From Palsa-1248 sp963737835 (GTDB lineage: Bacteria > Gemmatimonadota > Gemmatimonadetes > Gemmatimonadales > Gemmatimonadaceae), in contig CAVTUH010000001.1 in assembly GCA_963737835.1 (NCBI GenBank), positions 434,001 through 498,000 of the forward strand: 64,000 nt of DNA, written 5' to 3'. The notes beneath the pieces were generated by a model that ran no database searches, was not told the origin of the DNA, and saw only the letters and a list, made by a program, of their open reading frames with translations. Positions 18,010 through 26,486 of this stretch are shown here, in pieces (position 1 is the stretch's first letter; each line of letters starts with the position of its first letter). Both the position numbers and the translations under genes were made by a program.

Positions 18010-18828
18010 ATGAAGCGAAGAGAGTTCCTCGTCTCATCCGCCCTGGGCTCCGCCGGGTTCGCGACCTCGGCATTGGGAACCGTGGGGCTCAGTCGGTCGG
18101 CGCTGGCCGAACTGGTGAAGGCGCCGCGCGCGGCCGCCGGCACTCGCAAGGTGCTCATCGCCGGCGGCGGATTCAACACGCCCTTCATCCGCTACATGGC
18201 GACGCTCACTGGGAAGCAGCGGCCGCGGATCTGTTACCTGCCCACGGCGTCGGCCGATCGGCCGGACGGCAGCATCGCCTTCTTTCGGGACTGCGCGCCC
18301 GTCGATGTCGAGCCGTTCGTCCAGGAGAGCTTCATCAGCAGCTACCGGCAGACGCAGGGGTGGGACGAAGTCCTGCTCTCGATGGACGGCATCGTCGCCT
18401 CGGGCGGCAACACGCTGAACCAGCAGGCGATTTGGAAGGCACAGGGCATCGATACGGTGCTTCGAGAGGCGTGGGACCGCGGGATCGTGTTGGGCGGTGC
18501 CAGCGCGGGCTCGCTGTGCTGGTTCAATGAAGGGACCACCGACTCCAGGCCGAAGGATCTGTCGATCGTCAAGTGCCTCGGTTTCATCAAAGGCAGCCAC
18601 TGCCCCCACTACGATCATGAGCCGCAACGCCGTCCGTTGTACAAGAAGCTGATCGCCTCAGGCGAGATGAAGCCGGGCTATGCATGTGACAACGATGCGG
18701 GCATCTACTTCGAAGACAACGAGGTCAAGCGGGTCGTGCACACCAGACCCGACGCCAAGGCATACTATGTCAGCCTCGTGAACGGCCAGGTAGTCGAGAA
18801 AGAGTTGCAGACGGAGATCATCGCCTAG
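18010..18828 (+). CDS. Tat-exported peptidase S51 family protein (cyanophycinase/dipeptidase E-like)
   Basis: 272 residues. MKRREFLVSSALGSAGFATSALG is a Tat-type signal (RREFLV). The S51 fold is indicated by KVLIAGGGFNTPFIRYMATLTG, RICYLPTASADRPD, DGIVASGGNTLNQQAIWKAQGIDTVLREAWDRGIVLGGASAGSLCWF, with the nucleophile serine in GASAGS, and a later GSHCPHYDHEPQRR segment with histidines. S51 enzymes cleave N-terminal Asp dipeptides or beta-aspartyl-arginine of cyanophycin. The classical cytosolic dipeptidase has no signal, so export is notable. It is followed after 11 bases by the penicillin-acylase-like gene, which suggests an exported amide-hydrolase operon. Confidence 0.8.
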   Translation: MKRREFLVSSALGSAGFATSALGTVGLSRSALAELVKAPRAAAGTRKVLIAGGGFNTPFIRYMATLTGKQRPRICYLPTASADRPDGSIAFFRDCAPVDVEPFVQESFISSYRQTQGWDEVLLSMDGIVASGGNTLNQQAIWKAQGIDTVLREAWDRGIVLGGASAGSLCWFNEGTTDSRPKDLSIVKCLGFIKGSHCPHYDHEPQRRPLYKKLIASGEMKPGYACDNDAGIYFEDNEVKRVVHTRPDAKAYYVSLVNGQVVEKELQTEIIA

Positions 18829-18839
18829 AGAGGATCCGC

Positions 18840-21035
18840 ATGAACAGACTCGCCCCCGTTCTCGCGCTCGCGGCGGCCGCGTGCGCCTCGGCCCGACCGT
18901 CCGCACCCGACAGCCAGGCCATTGCGCGCTGGCAGCAGGAGGCGCAACGCGTCACGATCATTCGGGATGATTGGGGCATCCCCCACATCCACGGCACGAC
19001 GGACGCCGACGCAGTCTTCGGGATGGAGTACGCGCAAGCCGAAGACGACTTCAACCGCGTCGAGACGAATTACATCAACGCCATGGGGCGGTTGGCCGAG
19101 GCCGAGGGCGAGTCAGCGATCTATCGCGACCTGCGCATGAAGCTCTTCATCGATCCCGACTCGGTGAAGGCGCTGTATGCGACCAGCCCGGATTGGCTCA
19201 AGGCGCTCATGAACGCATATGCCGATGGGCTGAACTACTACCTGTATCGCCATCCGGAGGTCAGGCCACGGGTCATCACCCACTTCGAACCGTGGATGGC
19301 GCTCACTTTCAGCGAAGGGAGCATCGGCGGCGACATCGAGCGCATCGACCTGGCCCAGCTGCAGGAGTTTTACGGCAACGGCCCGGTGACCCTGGCACGA
19401 GCCGACGACGTGGGGCCGCCACCGGAGCCGTCGGGCTCGAACGGCATCGCCATCGCACCGTCCAACACGGTGGATCATCACGCTTTGCTCCTGATCAATC
19501 CGCACACGTCGTTCTACTTCCGTGCCGAGCTCCAGGAGGCGAGCGACGAGGGGCTCGACGCCTACGGTGCCGTCACGTGGGGCCAGTTTTTCGTGTATCA
19601 AGGCTTCAACGACCGCATTGGCTGGATGCACACATCGAGTGGCGCTGACGCCGTCGACCGTTACCTGGAAACCGTCGTGAAGAAGGGCAACCAGTTCTTG
19701 TACCGCTCCGGCGGTGAAGATCGGCCCATGATCAGCCGTACGATCACGATCCCGTACAAGACGGGCACGGGCATGGCCAGCAAGGAGTTCACGGTGTATC
19801 GGACGCAGCATGGCCCGATCATCGCGAAGTCCGGTGACAAGTGGATGAGCATCAGCCTGATGCAGGAACCCGTGAAGGCACTGACACAGTCGTACACGCG
19901 CACCAAGGCGAAGAACTACGCCGCATTTCGCCAGACAATGGAGCTGCACACGAACTCGTCGAACAATACGATCTATGCGGACGCCAATGGTGACATCGCC
20001 TATTTCCACGCGAACTTCATTCCGCGGCGGAGTACCAAGTTCGATTGGACTCAGCCGGTCGATGGCAGTGACACGGCCACGGAGTGGCATGGGCTCCTGT
20101 CGGTCGATGAGACGCCGCATCTCCTGAATCCGGCCAGCGGCTGGCTGTACAACAGCAACAACTGGCCGTGGTCCGCTGCCGGTCCGAGCAGTCCCAAGCG
20201 AGGGGATTTTCCGGCATACGTCGAGACCGGCCGCGAAGAGTCGCCGCGTGGGTACCATGCGGTTCGCGTGCTGCAGGGGAAGAAGGACTTTACCCTCACT
20301 TCGCTCATGGCGGCCGCCTACGACAGTTACCTGCCTGCGTTTGCGCGCATGATCCCGTCGCTGCTCAACGCGTATGACTCCACTCCGGCCAGCAACCCGC
20401 TCAAGGCACGGCTCGCCCAGCAGATCAAGATGCTGCGCGGGTGGGACTATCGCTGGTCGGTGACGTCGGTGCCGACGGCGTTGGCGGTCTACTGGGGCCA
20501 GGAAATGGGACGGCGCGTGACCGCAGGGGCCCGGCAGGCACACGTGTCGATGTATGACTACGTGGTCACAAAGACGACGCCGGCTGAGCGGCTCGAGGCG
20601 TTGGCAGCCGCGTCCGACACGTTGGCGAACGATTTCGGCTCGTGGCGGACCCCATGGGGCGACATCAATCGCTTCCAGCGCCTCAATGATGACATCGTGC
20701 CGACGTTCAGCGATTCGGCCGCGAGCATCCCCGTAGAATTCACATCGGCCGTGTGGGGGTCGCTGGCGTCGTTCGGTGCGCGTCGTTACCCCGGCACGAA
20801 GAAGATGTACGGCACCGCCGGCAACAGCTTCGTCGCGGTCGTGGAATTCGGCGACAGTGTCCGCGCAAAGGCGATCACAGCTGGAGGCCAGAGCGGACAG
20901 CCCTCTTCGCCCCACTTCGACGACCAGGCTAAGCGCTACAGCACCGGTGATCTGCGCGACGTCTACTTCTACCGCTCGCAACTCGCAGGGCACACGGCAC
21001 GGGAGTACCACCCGGGCGCTTCGGCGGCCGAGTGA
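18840..21035 (+). CDS. penicillin acylase family (Ntn-hydrolase) lipoprotein
   Basis: 731 residues. A short signal ends in a lipobox (LALAAAACAS). VTIIRDDWGIPHIHGTTDADAVFGMEYAQAEDDF is the standard start of the alpha chain. The likely new N-terminus of the beta chain is the serine in PSGSNGIAIAPSNT at about residue 200; processing between Gly and Ser would activate it. LLINPHTSF, GVTWGQFFVYQGFNDRIGWMHTSSGADAVDRYLET (with A for G at the start) and the later NIIYADANGDIAYFHANFIPRR-type block fit the family. Substrates could be acyl-homoserine lactones, N-acyl amino acids or beta-lactams; not decidable here. It lies directly after the S51 gene. Confidence 0.87.
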   Translation: MNRLAPVLALAAAACASARPSAPDSQAIARWQQEAQRVTIIRDDWGIPHIHGTTDADAVFGMEYAQAEDDFNRVETNYINAMGRLAEAEGESAIYRDLRMKLFIDPDSVKALYATSPDWLKALMNAYADGLNYYLYRHPEVRPRVITHFEPWMALTFSEGSIGGDIERIDLAQLQEFYGNGPVTLARADDVGPPPEPSGSNGIAIAPSNTVDHHALLLINPHTSFYFRAELQEASDEGLDAYGAVTWGQFFVYQGFNDRIGWMHTSSGADAVDRYLETVVKKGNQFLYRSGGEDRPMISRTITIPYKTGTGMASKEFTVYRTQHGPIIAKSGDKWMSISLMQEPVKALTQSYTRTKAKNYAAFRQTMELHTNSSNNTIYADANGDIAYFHANFIPRRSTKFDWTQPVDGSDTATEWHGLLSVDETPHLLNPASGWLYNSNNWPWSAAGPSSPKRGDFPAYVETGREESPRGYHAVRVLQGKKDFTLTSLMAAAYDSYLPAFARMIPSLLNAYDSTPASNPLKARLAQQIKMLRGWDYRWSVTSVPTALAVYWGQEMGRRVTAGARQAHVSMYDYVVTKTTPAERLEALAAASDTLANDFGSWRTPWGDINRFQRLNDDIVPTFSDSAASIPVEFTSAVWGSLASFGARRYPGTKKMYGTAGNSFVAVVEFGDSVRAKAITAGGQSGQPSSPHFDDQAKRYSTGDLRDVYFYRSQLAGHTAREYHPGASAAE

Positions 21036-21058
21036 GGAGTGAGGAGAGAGGAGAAAGG
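21034..21058 (+). repeat. polypurine tract GAGGAGTGAGGAGAGAGG
   Basis: Purine-only tract overlapping the stop of the acylase gene. Reverse-complement relatives are at about 11051-11080 and 17857-17878, also at gene ends. Confidence 0.5.
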
Positions 21059-21202
21059 CGACAAACGCCGGGGCTAGGACTCGGGACTCTTCGGCGCGCT
21101 CGCGGCCGAATCGATACCCGGCCTTTCCCCGCTTGCCCCAGACCAGGTCGTCTTCCATACTCTCGACCCACCAATCACGTCTCTCTCCCTTCGAGCGCCC
21201 TA

Positions 21203-22657
21203 ATGAACCGCATCGTACGCACGTCTATCGTCGCAACGGCGGCACTTCTGTGTCTCGCCTGCCCTCCGGCAACGCAGCAGTCGGCTCCGGCCACGTCTTC
21301 GACCAGCGTCGCTGCGCCGTGGACCACGAGCGCCGCGTCGGTGCCTCCGGTCAACGTGGCCCAACTCGACAGCATTATTCGGGCGACACTCATCTCGAAG
21401 CACCTCATCGGGCTCAATGTCGGCGTCGCGCAGAATGGCAAGATCGTGCTGGCCAAGGGCTACGGACTGCGGGCGCTCGGCGGCCACGACTCCGTGTCGG
21501 CAGAAACGATGTTCGCGATCGGCTCCGTCACCAAGCAATTCACGTGCTCCCTGACGCTGCTGTTGGCGCAGGATGGCAAGCTGTCGATGCAAGACCCGGT
21601 CGCCAAGTACTTCCCCAACCTGACACGCGCCTCGGACATCTCCCTCCTCGAGCTCGGGCAACATGTGTCCGGCTACCGCGACTACTACCCGCTGGATTTC
21701 GTCGATCGCGAGATGCAGCACGACCAAACCCAGGACAGCATCATCGCCGAGTATGCGACCCGTCCACTGGACTTCGATCCGGGGACTCGATGGTCGTACA
21801 GCAACACGAACTTCCTGATCCTCGGCCGCGTCATCGAAAAGGTCAGTGGCCAGAGCTACAGCAGTAATCTGACGCAGCGCATTCTCACGCCCGTCGGCAT
21901 GCAGCATACGCAATTCGAGCCGACACGCGGCGGACCGAACATGGCCAGCGGCTACACCACCTTCGCATTTGGGCCGCCCTTCCCCGCACTGCCGGAAGGT
22001 CGCGGCTGGGCGGGCACGGCTGGCGCGATCTGGTCGACGCCAACGGATCTCTTGACGTGGGACCTCGCCGTGATCGGCGGAAAGGTGTTGAGCGCCGACT
22101 CGTATGCGATCCTGACCACGCCACGGCGCTTGGCCGATGGCCGCTCGACAGGATATGGCTGCGGCGATGGCGTGAACGATCGAGGTCAGGCCGTGGTGTT
22201 GGAGCACGGTGGCGCCGTCAGCGGATTCGTCGCGGAGAACATTGTCGTCCCCGCAACACGGTCGGCGATCGTCATGCTCGCGAACACGGACTTCGGTTCG
22301 CTCGATTCACTTGGGCGGGTGATTCTGGACAAGCTGCTCCCGCACCCGGACGTGCCAACGGTCACCGGACCGACGGCGCAAGTCGCCGCCCAGACGTTTC
22401 TGACCGGACTGCAACAGGGTCGCGTCGATCGTTCGACGCTGGGCGATGACTATAGCGCCTTCCTGAGGCCCGAGCTCGTGGCCCAGGCGCGCAAGTCGTT
22501 GCGTCCGATCTCGGGGGTCGAGGTGCGCAGGCTCTCGGAGCGCGGGGGAATGGAAGTCGCGAGCGTTCGATTCAAGATGGGGTCGGCAGTCGGGGATGCG
22601 CTCATGTATCGGACGCCTGATGGAAAAATCCAGGAGGTGCTCTTCCAGCGCCCGTGA
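21203..22657 (+). CDS. serine hydrolase, class C beta-lactamase/D-alanyl-peptidase-like lipoprotein
   Basis: 484 residues from the ATG at 21203, which starts a lipoprotein signal (ALLCLACPP). The SxxK nucleophile motif is FAIGSVTKQF at about residue 108, the YxN motif is WSYSNTNF at about residue 200, and an HGG motif is in LEHGGAVSGFV, so all three catalytic elements of the family are present. LLELGQHVSGYRDYY replaces the usual LLTHTSG segment. A C-terminal extension (DVPTVTGPTAQVAAQTFLTGLQQG to the end) is a small domain common in such proteins. It could be an esterase, D-aminopeptidase or lactamase. Third exported hydrolase in a row on this strand, 167 bases after the acylase. Confidence 0.85.
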   Translation: MNRIVRTSIVATAALLCLACPPATQQSAPATSSTSVAAPWTTSAASVPPVNVAQLDSIIRATLISKHLIGLNVGVAQNGKIVLAKGYGLRALGGHDSVSAETMFAIGSVTKQFTCSLTLLLAQDGKLSMQDPVAKYFPNLTRASDISLLELGQHVSGYRDYYPLDFVDREMQHDQTQDSIIAEYATRPLDFDPGTRWSYSNTNFLILGRVIEKVSGQSYSSNLTQRILTPVGMQHTQFEPTRGGPNMASGYTTFAFGPPFPALPEGRGWAGTAGAIWSTPTDLLTWDLAVIGGKVLSADSYAILTTPRRLADGRSTGYGCGDGVNDRGQAVVLEHGGAVSGFVAENIVVPATRSAIVMLANTDFGSLDSLGRVILDKLLPHPDVPTVTGPTAQVAAQTFLTGLQQGRVDRSTLGDDYSAFLRPELVAQARKSLRPISGVEVRRLSERGGMEVASVRFKMGSAVGDALMYRTPDGKIQEVLFQRP

Positions 22658-22669
22658 TCGACGACGGAC

Positions 22670-23314
22670 TCACCGCCGGAGGCGCCCCTCGATCCGGCGA
22701 TCGGGGATCAGCCACGTGAGCGCGACGGTCACGTAGAGCGCGTCGGCTACACCCGGCTGCACGAAGGCGAGCGCAATCGCCACGATGTAGCAGAGGACTG
22801 AAATCTTGCCCTTACGGTCGCCGCCAACGGCGGCGGCCAACGGGGAGTCTGCTCCCTGTTCACGTATGATCGCGCGCTGGAGGATCGTGTAGGCGATCGC
22901 CGCGCCGAGGAGCACGATCCCGTAGAGGGCGGTCGGTGCGGCGTCTGACAAATGGGTGCCCATCCAGGCGGTGACGAACGGCACGAGGGACAGCCAGAAC
23001 AAGAGATGGAGATTCGCCCACAGGATGCGGCCGTTGATGCGATCCGTGAGCTGCAGCATGTGGTGGTGATTGTTCCAATAGATGCCGATGAAGACGAAGC
23101 TGAGCACGTAGGTACAGAACGTCGGCAGCATCGGCCGGAGCGCACTCCACGCTCCGCCGGCGGGCACGTGGAACTCGAGAACGAGAATGGTGATCAGAAT
23201 CGCCACGACGCCATCGCTGAACGCCTCCAGCCGCTGAGGCTCCATTGCGCCGCGACGCCGGTGGCCCGCGTCCGGTGATCGATCCGTGACCGCGTGCTTC
23301 TCGACCTGAGCCAT
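22670..23314 (-). CDS. TMEM175-like (DUF1211) potassium channel protein
   Basis: 214 residues from the ATG at 23314; the frame is open to 23374, and a later ATG (MEPQRLEAF) is also possible. The signature of bacterial TMEM175 is clear: RLEAFSDGVVAILITILVLEFHVP, with the FSD motif of helix 1, followed by YVLSFVFIGIYWNNHHHMLQL and four more hydrophobic segments. Bacterial homologues are potassium-selective leak channels assembled as tetramers. Here one six-helix unit is present. It is convergent with the serine hydrolase, with 12 bases between their ends. Confidence 0.85.
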   Translation of the reverse strand: MAQVEKHAVTDRSPDAGHRRRGAMEPQRLEAFSDGVVAILITILVLEFHVPAGGAWSALRPMLPTFCTYVLSFVFIGIYWNNHHHMLQLTDRINGRILWANLHLLFWLSLVPFVTAWMGTHLSDAAPTALYGIVLLGAAIAYTILQRAIIREQGADSPLAAAVGGDRKGKISVLCYIVAIALAFVQPGVADALYVTVALTWLIPDRRIEGRLRR

Positions 23315-23824
23315 AACGACCGTCCGGACGGGAGTGATAGGCGCACTAGCGTACTCGAGCGTTGCTGAAGCCACCAGCAGCGGCGTCTCGCGACACCATC
23401 AATTATCTGAACGCTCGGGCATTCTCAAGATGTCGCGCGTTTGCCAAGGTGTTACGCGGCGGACTTGCGGCCGCCGGTGTCGTGGTGCACATCAATGCCA
23501 CCTTCAGTTGCCCCGGCACGCGTGGTCGCGCAACGGCCGTCGTGTTGTCTGCGCGCCGGGCAGCAATCGAGAACCGCAGAGCGAATGATGCCTCAGCGCC
23601 GTCGCACGTCCGGATGCTTGCGTGCCGCGCGCCCTCCGCCCTGCGAGTGCGTCGCGATCGGAGCCGTGGTGGGCCGCACTTGTGTCTTTACACCTGGTCT
23701 GCCATACGACGCGCATCACTAGAGGATGGACGTGTTGCGCTCCTATCGACGCCTTTGATCAGTCTCATGTCCCGCGGTTACTCTCGGACTTCGGAGCCGG
23801 CACTGACCGGCAAGGACACTCCGT
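23315..23824. other. intergenic region without recognised gene
   Basis: 510 bases between divergent TMEM175 and lipoprotein genes. Several open frames cross it on both strands but have arginine-rich, shadow-like composition and no good ribosome sites. I see no RNA gene. Confidence 0.5.
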
Positions 23825-24823
23825 ATGCGTCGCACCTTCGGCCTGCAGGCGCGCTTCAATCGTTTCTCGACAATGCTCGCCCCCGCACTCGCGTGTTCCG
23901 CGAGTCTCGTCCTCGCGGCATGCGCTGCGGATGGACCCACTTCGGTCGCGAGCACCGGCGAGACAGCCAATACTCCTCCTGCACCGTTCACGACGACGCC
24001 CGGCGCAGGCGCCCTCGCGAGGCTGGGCGCCAGGTATGCCACGTACCCAACGATCCAGCTCGGCACTCAGGCGCGAGGCCAGATCAAGGCCAGAGGAAGC
24101 ACCACGAATTCGCCCTGGGACCTGACGTACCTGGGCGGGCCGGTGGTGACGACGGCGACCTCTTGGAACATCTACACCAACTGCCCCGAAAGCTGCTGGA
24201 GCACCGGCTCTCTGACGCCCGCGACCCTGCTCTCCGACCTGAATCGGAGCCACTTGATTCAGGTGGACAATCAGTATCTGGGCGAAGACGCGGCGGGCAA
24301 GTTCAAAGTCGAGCGTTTGAGCACGACCGCCACGTTCACGGACAACACGGCGCAGATCCCCGACATTCTCTCGATCGTCGCGTCGGCCGTCGCCCAAACG
24401 GGGGCAACGGGCTACACCAACATCTATCACGTGTTCTTGCCGCAAGGCACGGACGTGTGCATCTCACCCACGGAGTGCTACTCGCCCGACAACCCGAGCA
24501 CATTCGTCTTCTGTGCGTTCCACGGCTCCGCCACGATCAACGGCGCCCACGTGTTGTTATCGGTCGAGCCCTACCAAGCCGTTCCGGGGTGTCCACTTCC
24601 CACGCAAACGCGTGTGATCGATGCCACCTCCGGTGCCCTCTCTCACGAGTTCACGGAGACGATCACGGACCCGGATGGCGACGCATGGGTGAATGGTCTC
24701 ACAGGGGACGAAATCGGCGATCTCTGCTTCGGCTTCCGATTCCCTGTCCGCCTCAACAAGACCATGTACGTGATTCAAGAGGAGTACTCCAACGCCATTC
24801 AGGATTGTACGTTCGGTAGCTGA
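23825..24823 (+). CDS. EXORDIUM-like lipoprotein, paralogue 1
   Basis: 332 residues with a lipobox (SASLVLAACAAD). The mature protein starts with a variable linker and then WDLTYLGGPVVTTATSWNIYTNC, a disulphide-like CPESCWSTG and GATGYTNIYHVFLPQGTDVCISPTECYSPD. Near the end is HEFTETITDPDGDAWVNGLTGDEIGDLC. This HExxE-TDP-W-EIxDLC block resembles the plant phosphate-induced/EXORDIUM (Phi_1) family, and histidine and glutamates could bind metal. It is a clear paralogue of 30612-31628. Function in bacteria is not known to me. A competing + frame that opens at 23362 has no signal or conserved block and was rejected. Confidence 0.75.
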   Translation: MRRTFGLQARFNRFSTMLAPALACSASLVLAACAADGPTSVASTGETANTPPAPFTTTPGAGALARLGARYATYPTIQLGTQARGQIKARGSTTNSPWDLTYLGGPVVTTATSWNIYTNCPESCWSTGSLTPATLLSDLNRSHLIQVDNQYLGEDAAGKFKVERLSTTATFTDNTAQIPDILSIVASAVAQTGATGYTNIYHVFLPQGTDVCISPTECYSPDNPSTFVFCAFHGSATINGAHVLLSVEPYQAVPGCPLPTQTRVIDATSGALSHEFTETITDPDGDAWVNGLTGDEIGDLCFGFRFPVRLNKTMYVIQEEYSNAIQDCTFGS

Positions 24824-24858
24824 AAAGACGGGTGCGGCGACGGGTGAGCGGAACGGCA

Positions 24859-24907
24859 ACGACGGCGGGTAGGGGCGACGCATTGCGTCGCCCCTACCCG
24901 CCGTCGT
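24859..24907. repeat. perfect palindrome, copy 2 (core GGGTAGGGGCGACGCA)
   Basis: 24-base arms around one central base. Core identical to the copy at 3162-3204; the outermost bases differ between copies but differ in pairs, keeping the stem. Lies between convergent genes, 35 bases after the lipoprotein stop and 16 before the ATP-grasp stop. Confidence 0.85.
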
Positions 24908-24923
24908 CACGTGTCGTGGACGG

Positions 24924-25952
24924 TCACCGCCCGCGCGCGCGAGGTGTGCGCGCGAGGTCGAGCAGTCGCTGCACCATCCCGTCAAAACCCCACCCGGCGA
25001 CATTTGCCATCACGCGCATCGTTGCCACAGGCGACAGATCGGGATTGGGGTTGACATCGAGCACATACAACCCGTCCTGATCATCCATGCGAACGTCGAG
25101 CCGCGTGCACCGCTGCACGCCAAAGACCTCGCACGTACGGCGTGCAAGCAGGCGAATACGCTCGCCGAGCGCATCGCTCACTTCCGCCGGGCAGGCGTAA
25201 TGCGTCCCCCTGAACGCAGCGCTGTCGTATTTCCACGTGGTCTCGTTGCCGACCAAGCGGGGACCACCCAGTGGCAGCCCTGAGAAATCGATCTCCACGA
25301 TCGGCAGCAGCTCCGGGCCAACCACTCCGACCTGGAATTCCCTTCCGCCGACGAACGTCTCGATCAGTATTGGTTGCCCAAAGCGCTGGTGGAGCACACA
25401 CACACGCTCGGCCAGCTGCGCCCGTGCTCGGGTCGGGGGCGCGTACGCGATGCCCATGCTGCCGTCCTCGAGGGCCGGCTTCGCGATCCAGGGGGCGCGC
25501 GGCAGCGCGGTCGGCAGTTCGCCCTGGGCGGACACGGCATAGGACGGTGTCGGGATGCGGGCATGGTCGAACAGTGCCTTCGCCCGCGCCTTATCCCGGG
25601 CCAGCATCAGGGTCTCGGGAGATTCCGAGGTGTGGGCAATGCCAAGGAGGTCGAGCATCGCCGTCACGTGCGCTTCACCGGCGGGATCGGTGGGGACGGG
25701 CTGCCCGAGGTGGAACACGACGTCCGGACGCCGAGCGTCCAACTGCGCCATGAGCTCGGGGACACCCATCGCGAACGACATCCGGCGTGGTCGATGTCCC
25801 AGCCGCTGGAGTGCGGGCTCGAGTGCGTCGACCACCTCGGAGACGAAGAGCAACGTTTCGTAGCCGTCCGAGCGACCCCCGAACTCTCTTGGGTCGTCCA
25901 GCAGCAACACCACGTCGAGTCGCTCGGGCCGAGTGTTCGCGGGCGCGATCAT
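24924..25952 (-). CDS. ATP-grasp ligase, D-alanine-D-alanine ligase-like
   Basis: 342 residues from the ATG at 25952 with a GGAG site nearby. The N-terminal domain includes VVFHLGQPVPTDPAGEAHVTAMLDLLGIAHTSESPETLMLARDKARAKALFDHARIPTP, the Ddl-like entry to ATP-grasp. IAKPALEDGSMGIAYAP is the ATP-binding strand-loop, ILIETFVGGREFQVGVVG follows, and RLDVRMDDQDGLYVLDVNPNPDLSP carries the metal-binding D and N residues. It is not a housekeeping ddl (no cell-wall cluster around it), so it may join other amino acids or peptides. Its ATG overlaps the TGA of a 75-residue membrane protein, suggesting coupling. Confidence 0.82.
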   Translation of the reverse strand: MIAPANTRPERLDVVLLLDDPREFGGRSDGYETLLFVSEVVDALEPALQRLGHRPRRMSFAMGVPELMAQLDARRPDVVFHLGQPVPTDPAGEAHVTAMLDLLGIAHTSESPETLMLARDKARAKALFDHARIPTPSYAVSAQGELPTALPRAPWIAKPALEDGSMGIAYAPPTRARAQLAERVCVLHQRFGQPILIETFVGGREFQVGVVGPELLPIVEIDFSGLPLGGPRLVGNETTWKYDSAAFRGTHYACPAEVSDALGERIRLLARRTCEVFGVQRCTRLDVRMDDQDGLYVLDVNPNPDLSPVATMRVMANVAGWGFDGMVQRLLDLARTPRARGR

Positions 25953-26176
25953 GACTCGCTCCGGAGTCCATCCGCCGCCATGCCGTATCGGACGCGCGCC
26001 AGGACGACGCGCGGAGCGCGGAAGACGCACGCCGCCAGGACCAGAAGGCCGGTGGCGGTCACGAGCGCGACAGCGGACACTTTCGCGCGGTGAAGCACGA
26101 GAGCGAGTCGGTCTCTCGGCCAACTCGCCGGAGACTGCCAGGACGCACAGTCGGCATGGCGCACGGACACTGACAT
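25949..26176 (-). CDS. small single-pass membrane protein coupled to the ATP-grasp gene
   Basis: 75 residues from an ATG with a GGAGG site 8 bases upstream. A hydrophobic segment of about 20 residues (VSAVALVTATGLLVLAACVF) lies at about residues 34-53, with basic residues on both sides (LHRAK before; RAPRVVLARVR after). Its stop overlaps the ATP-grasp start as ATGA. The strong ribosome site and the overlap argue that it is real despite its size. I do not recognise a family. The segment ends in a weak lipobox-like LLVLAAC but is internal, so a membrane anchor is more likely. It could tether or regulate the ligase. Confidence 0.55.
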   Translation of the reverse strand: MSVSVRHADCASWQSPASWPRDRLALVLHRAKVSAVALVTATGLLVLAACVFRAPRVVLARVRYGMAADGLRSES

Positions 26177-26486
26177 TCCACGGTCCTCCGCACGAAGTCT
26201 GGGCTCCGTGTGACGCCCGAACGCACAGCGCTGGACAGGGTTACCGCACATCGCCCGACAGCAGGATGCCGCGACGCACCTGGTGGCTCCAGTATTTTGT
26301 TTCGATTGCCGCAATAGGTGGCGACTATGACGGACGAAGCGGTTGGGGATTGGCCGCTGGAGCCCGACACGCAACCCAACGGCGTACAACACGCGGCCCG
26401 GGACGTACGTGCACGTCGTCTATCTCGGGAACGGCTAGCGCCCCGGCATTCAATGCGCGTGCGTCGCACGCGAGCCGGTTCGGGTA
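26177..26486. other. intergenic region
   Basis: 310 bases upstream of the small membrane protein and downstream of acyltransferase 2. No convincing gene; probably the promoter for the small protein and ATP-grasp gene. Confidence 0.4.

Noticed and set aside
19113..21158. 681-residue minus-strand frame opposite the penicillin-acylase-like gene
   Set aside because: Mirror frame without family features; the plus strand is a full Ntn-hydrolase.
23362..24819. 485-residue plus frame overlapping EXORDIUM-like paralogue 1
   Set aside because: It is the +1 or +2 frame of the paralogue, has no signal or conserved block, and 30612-31628 confirms the other frame.
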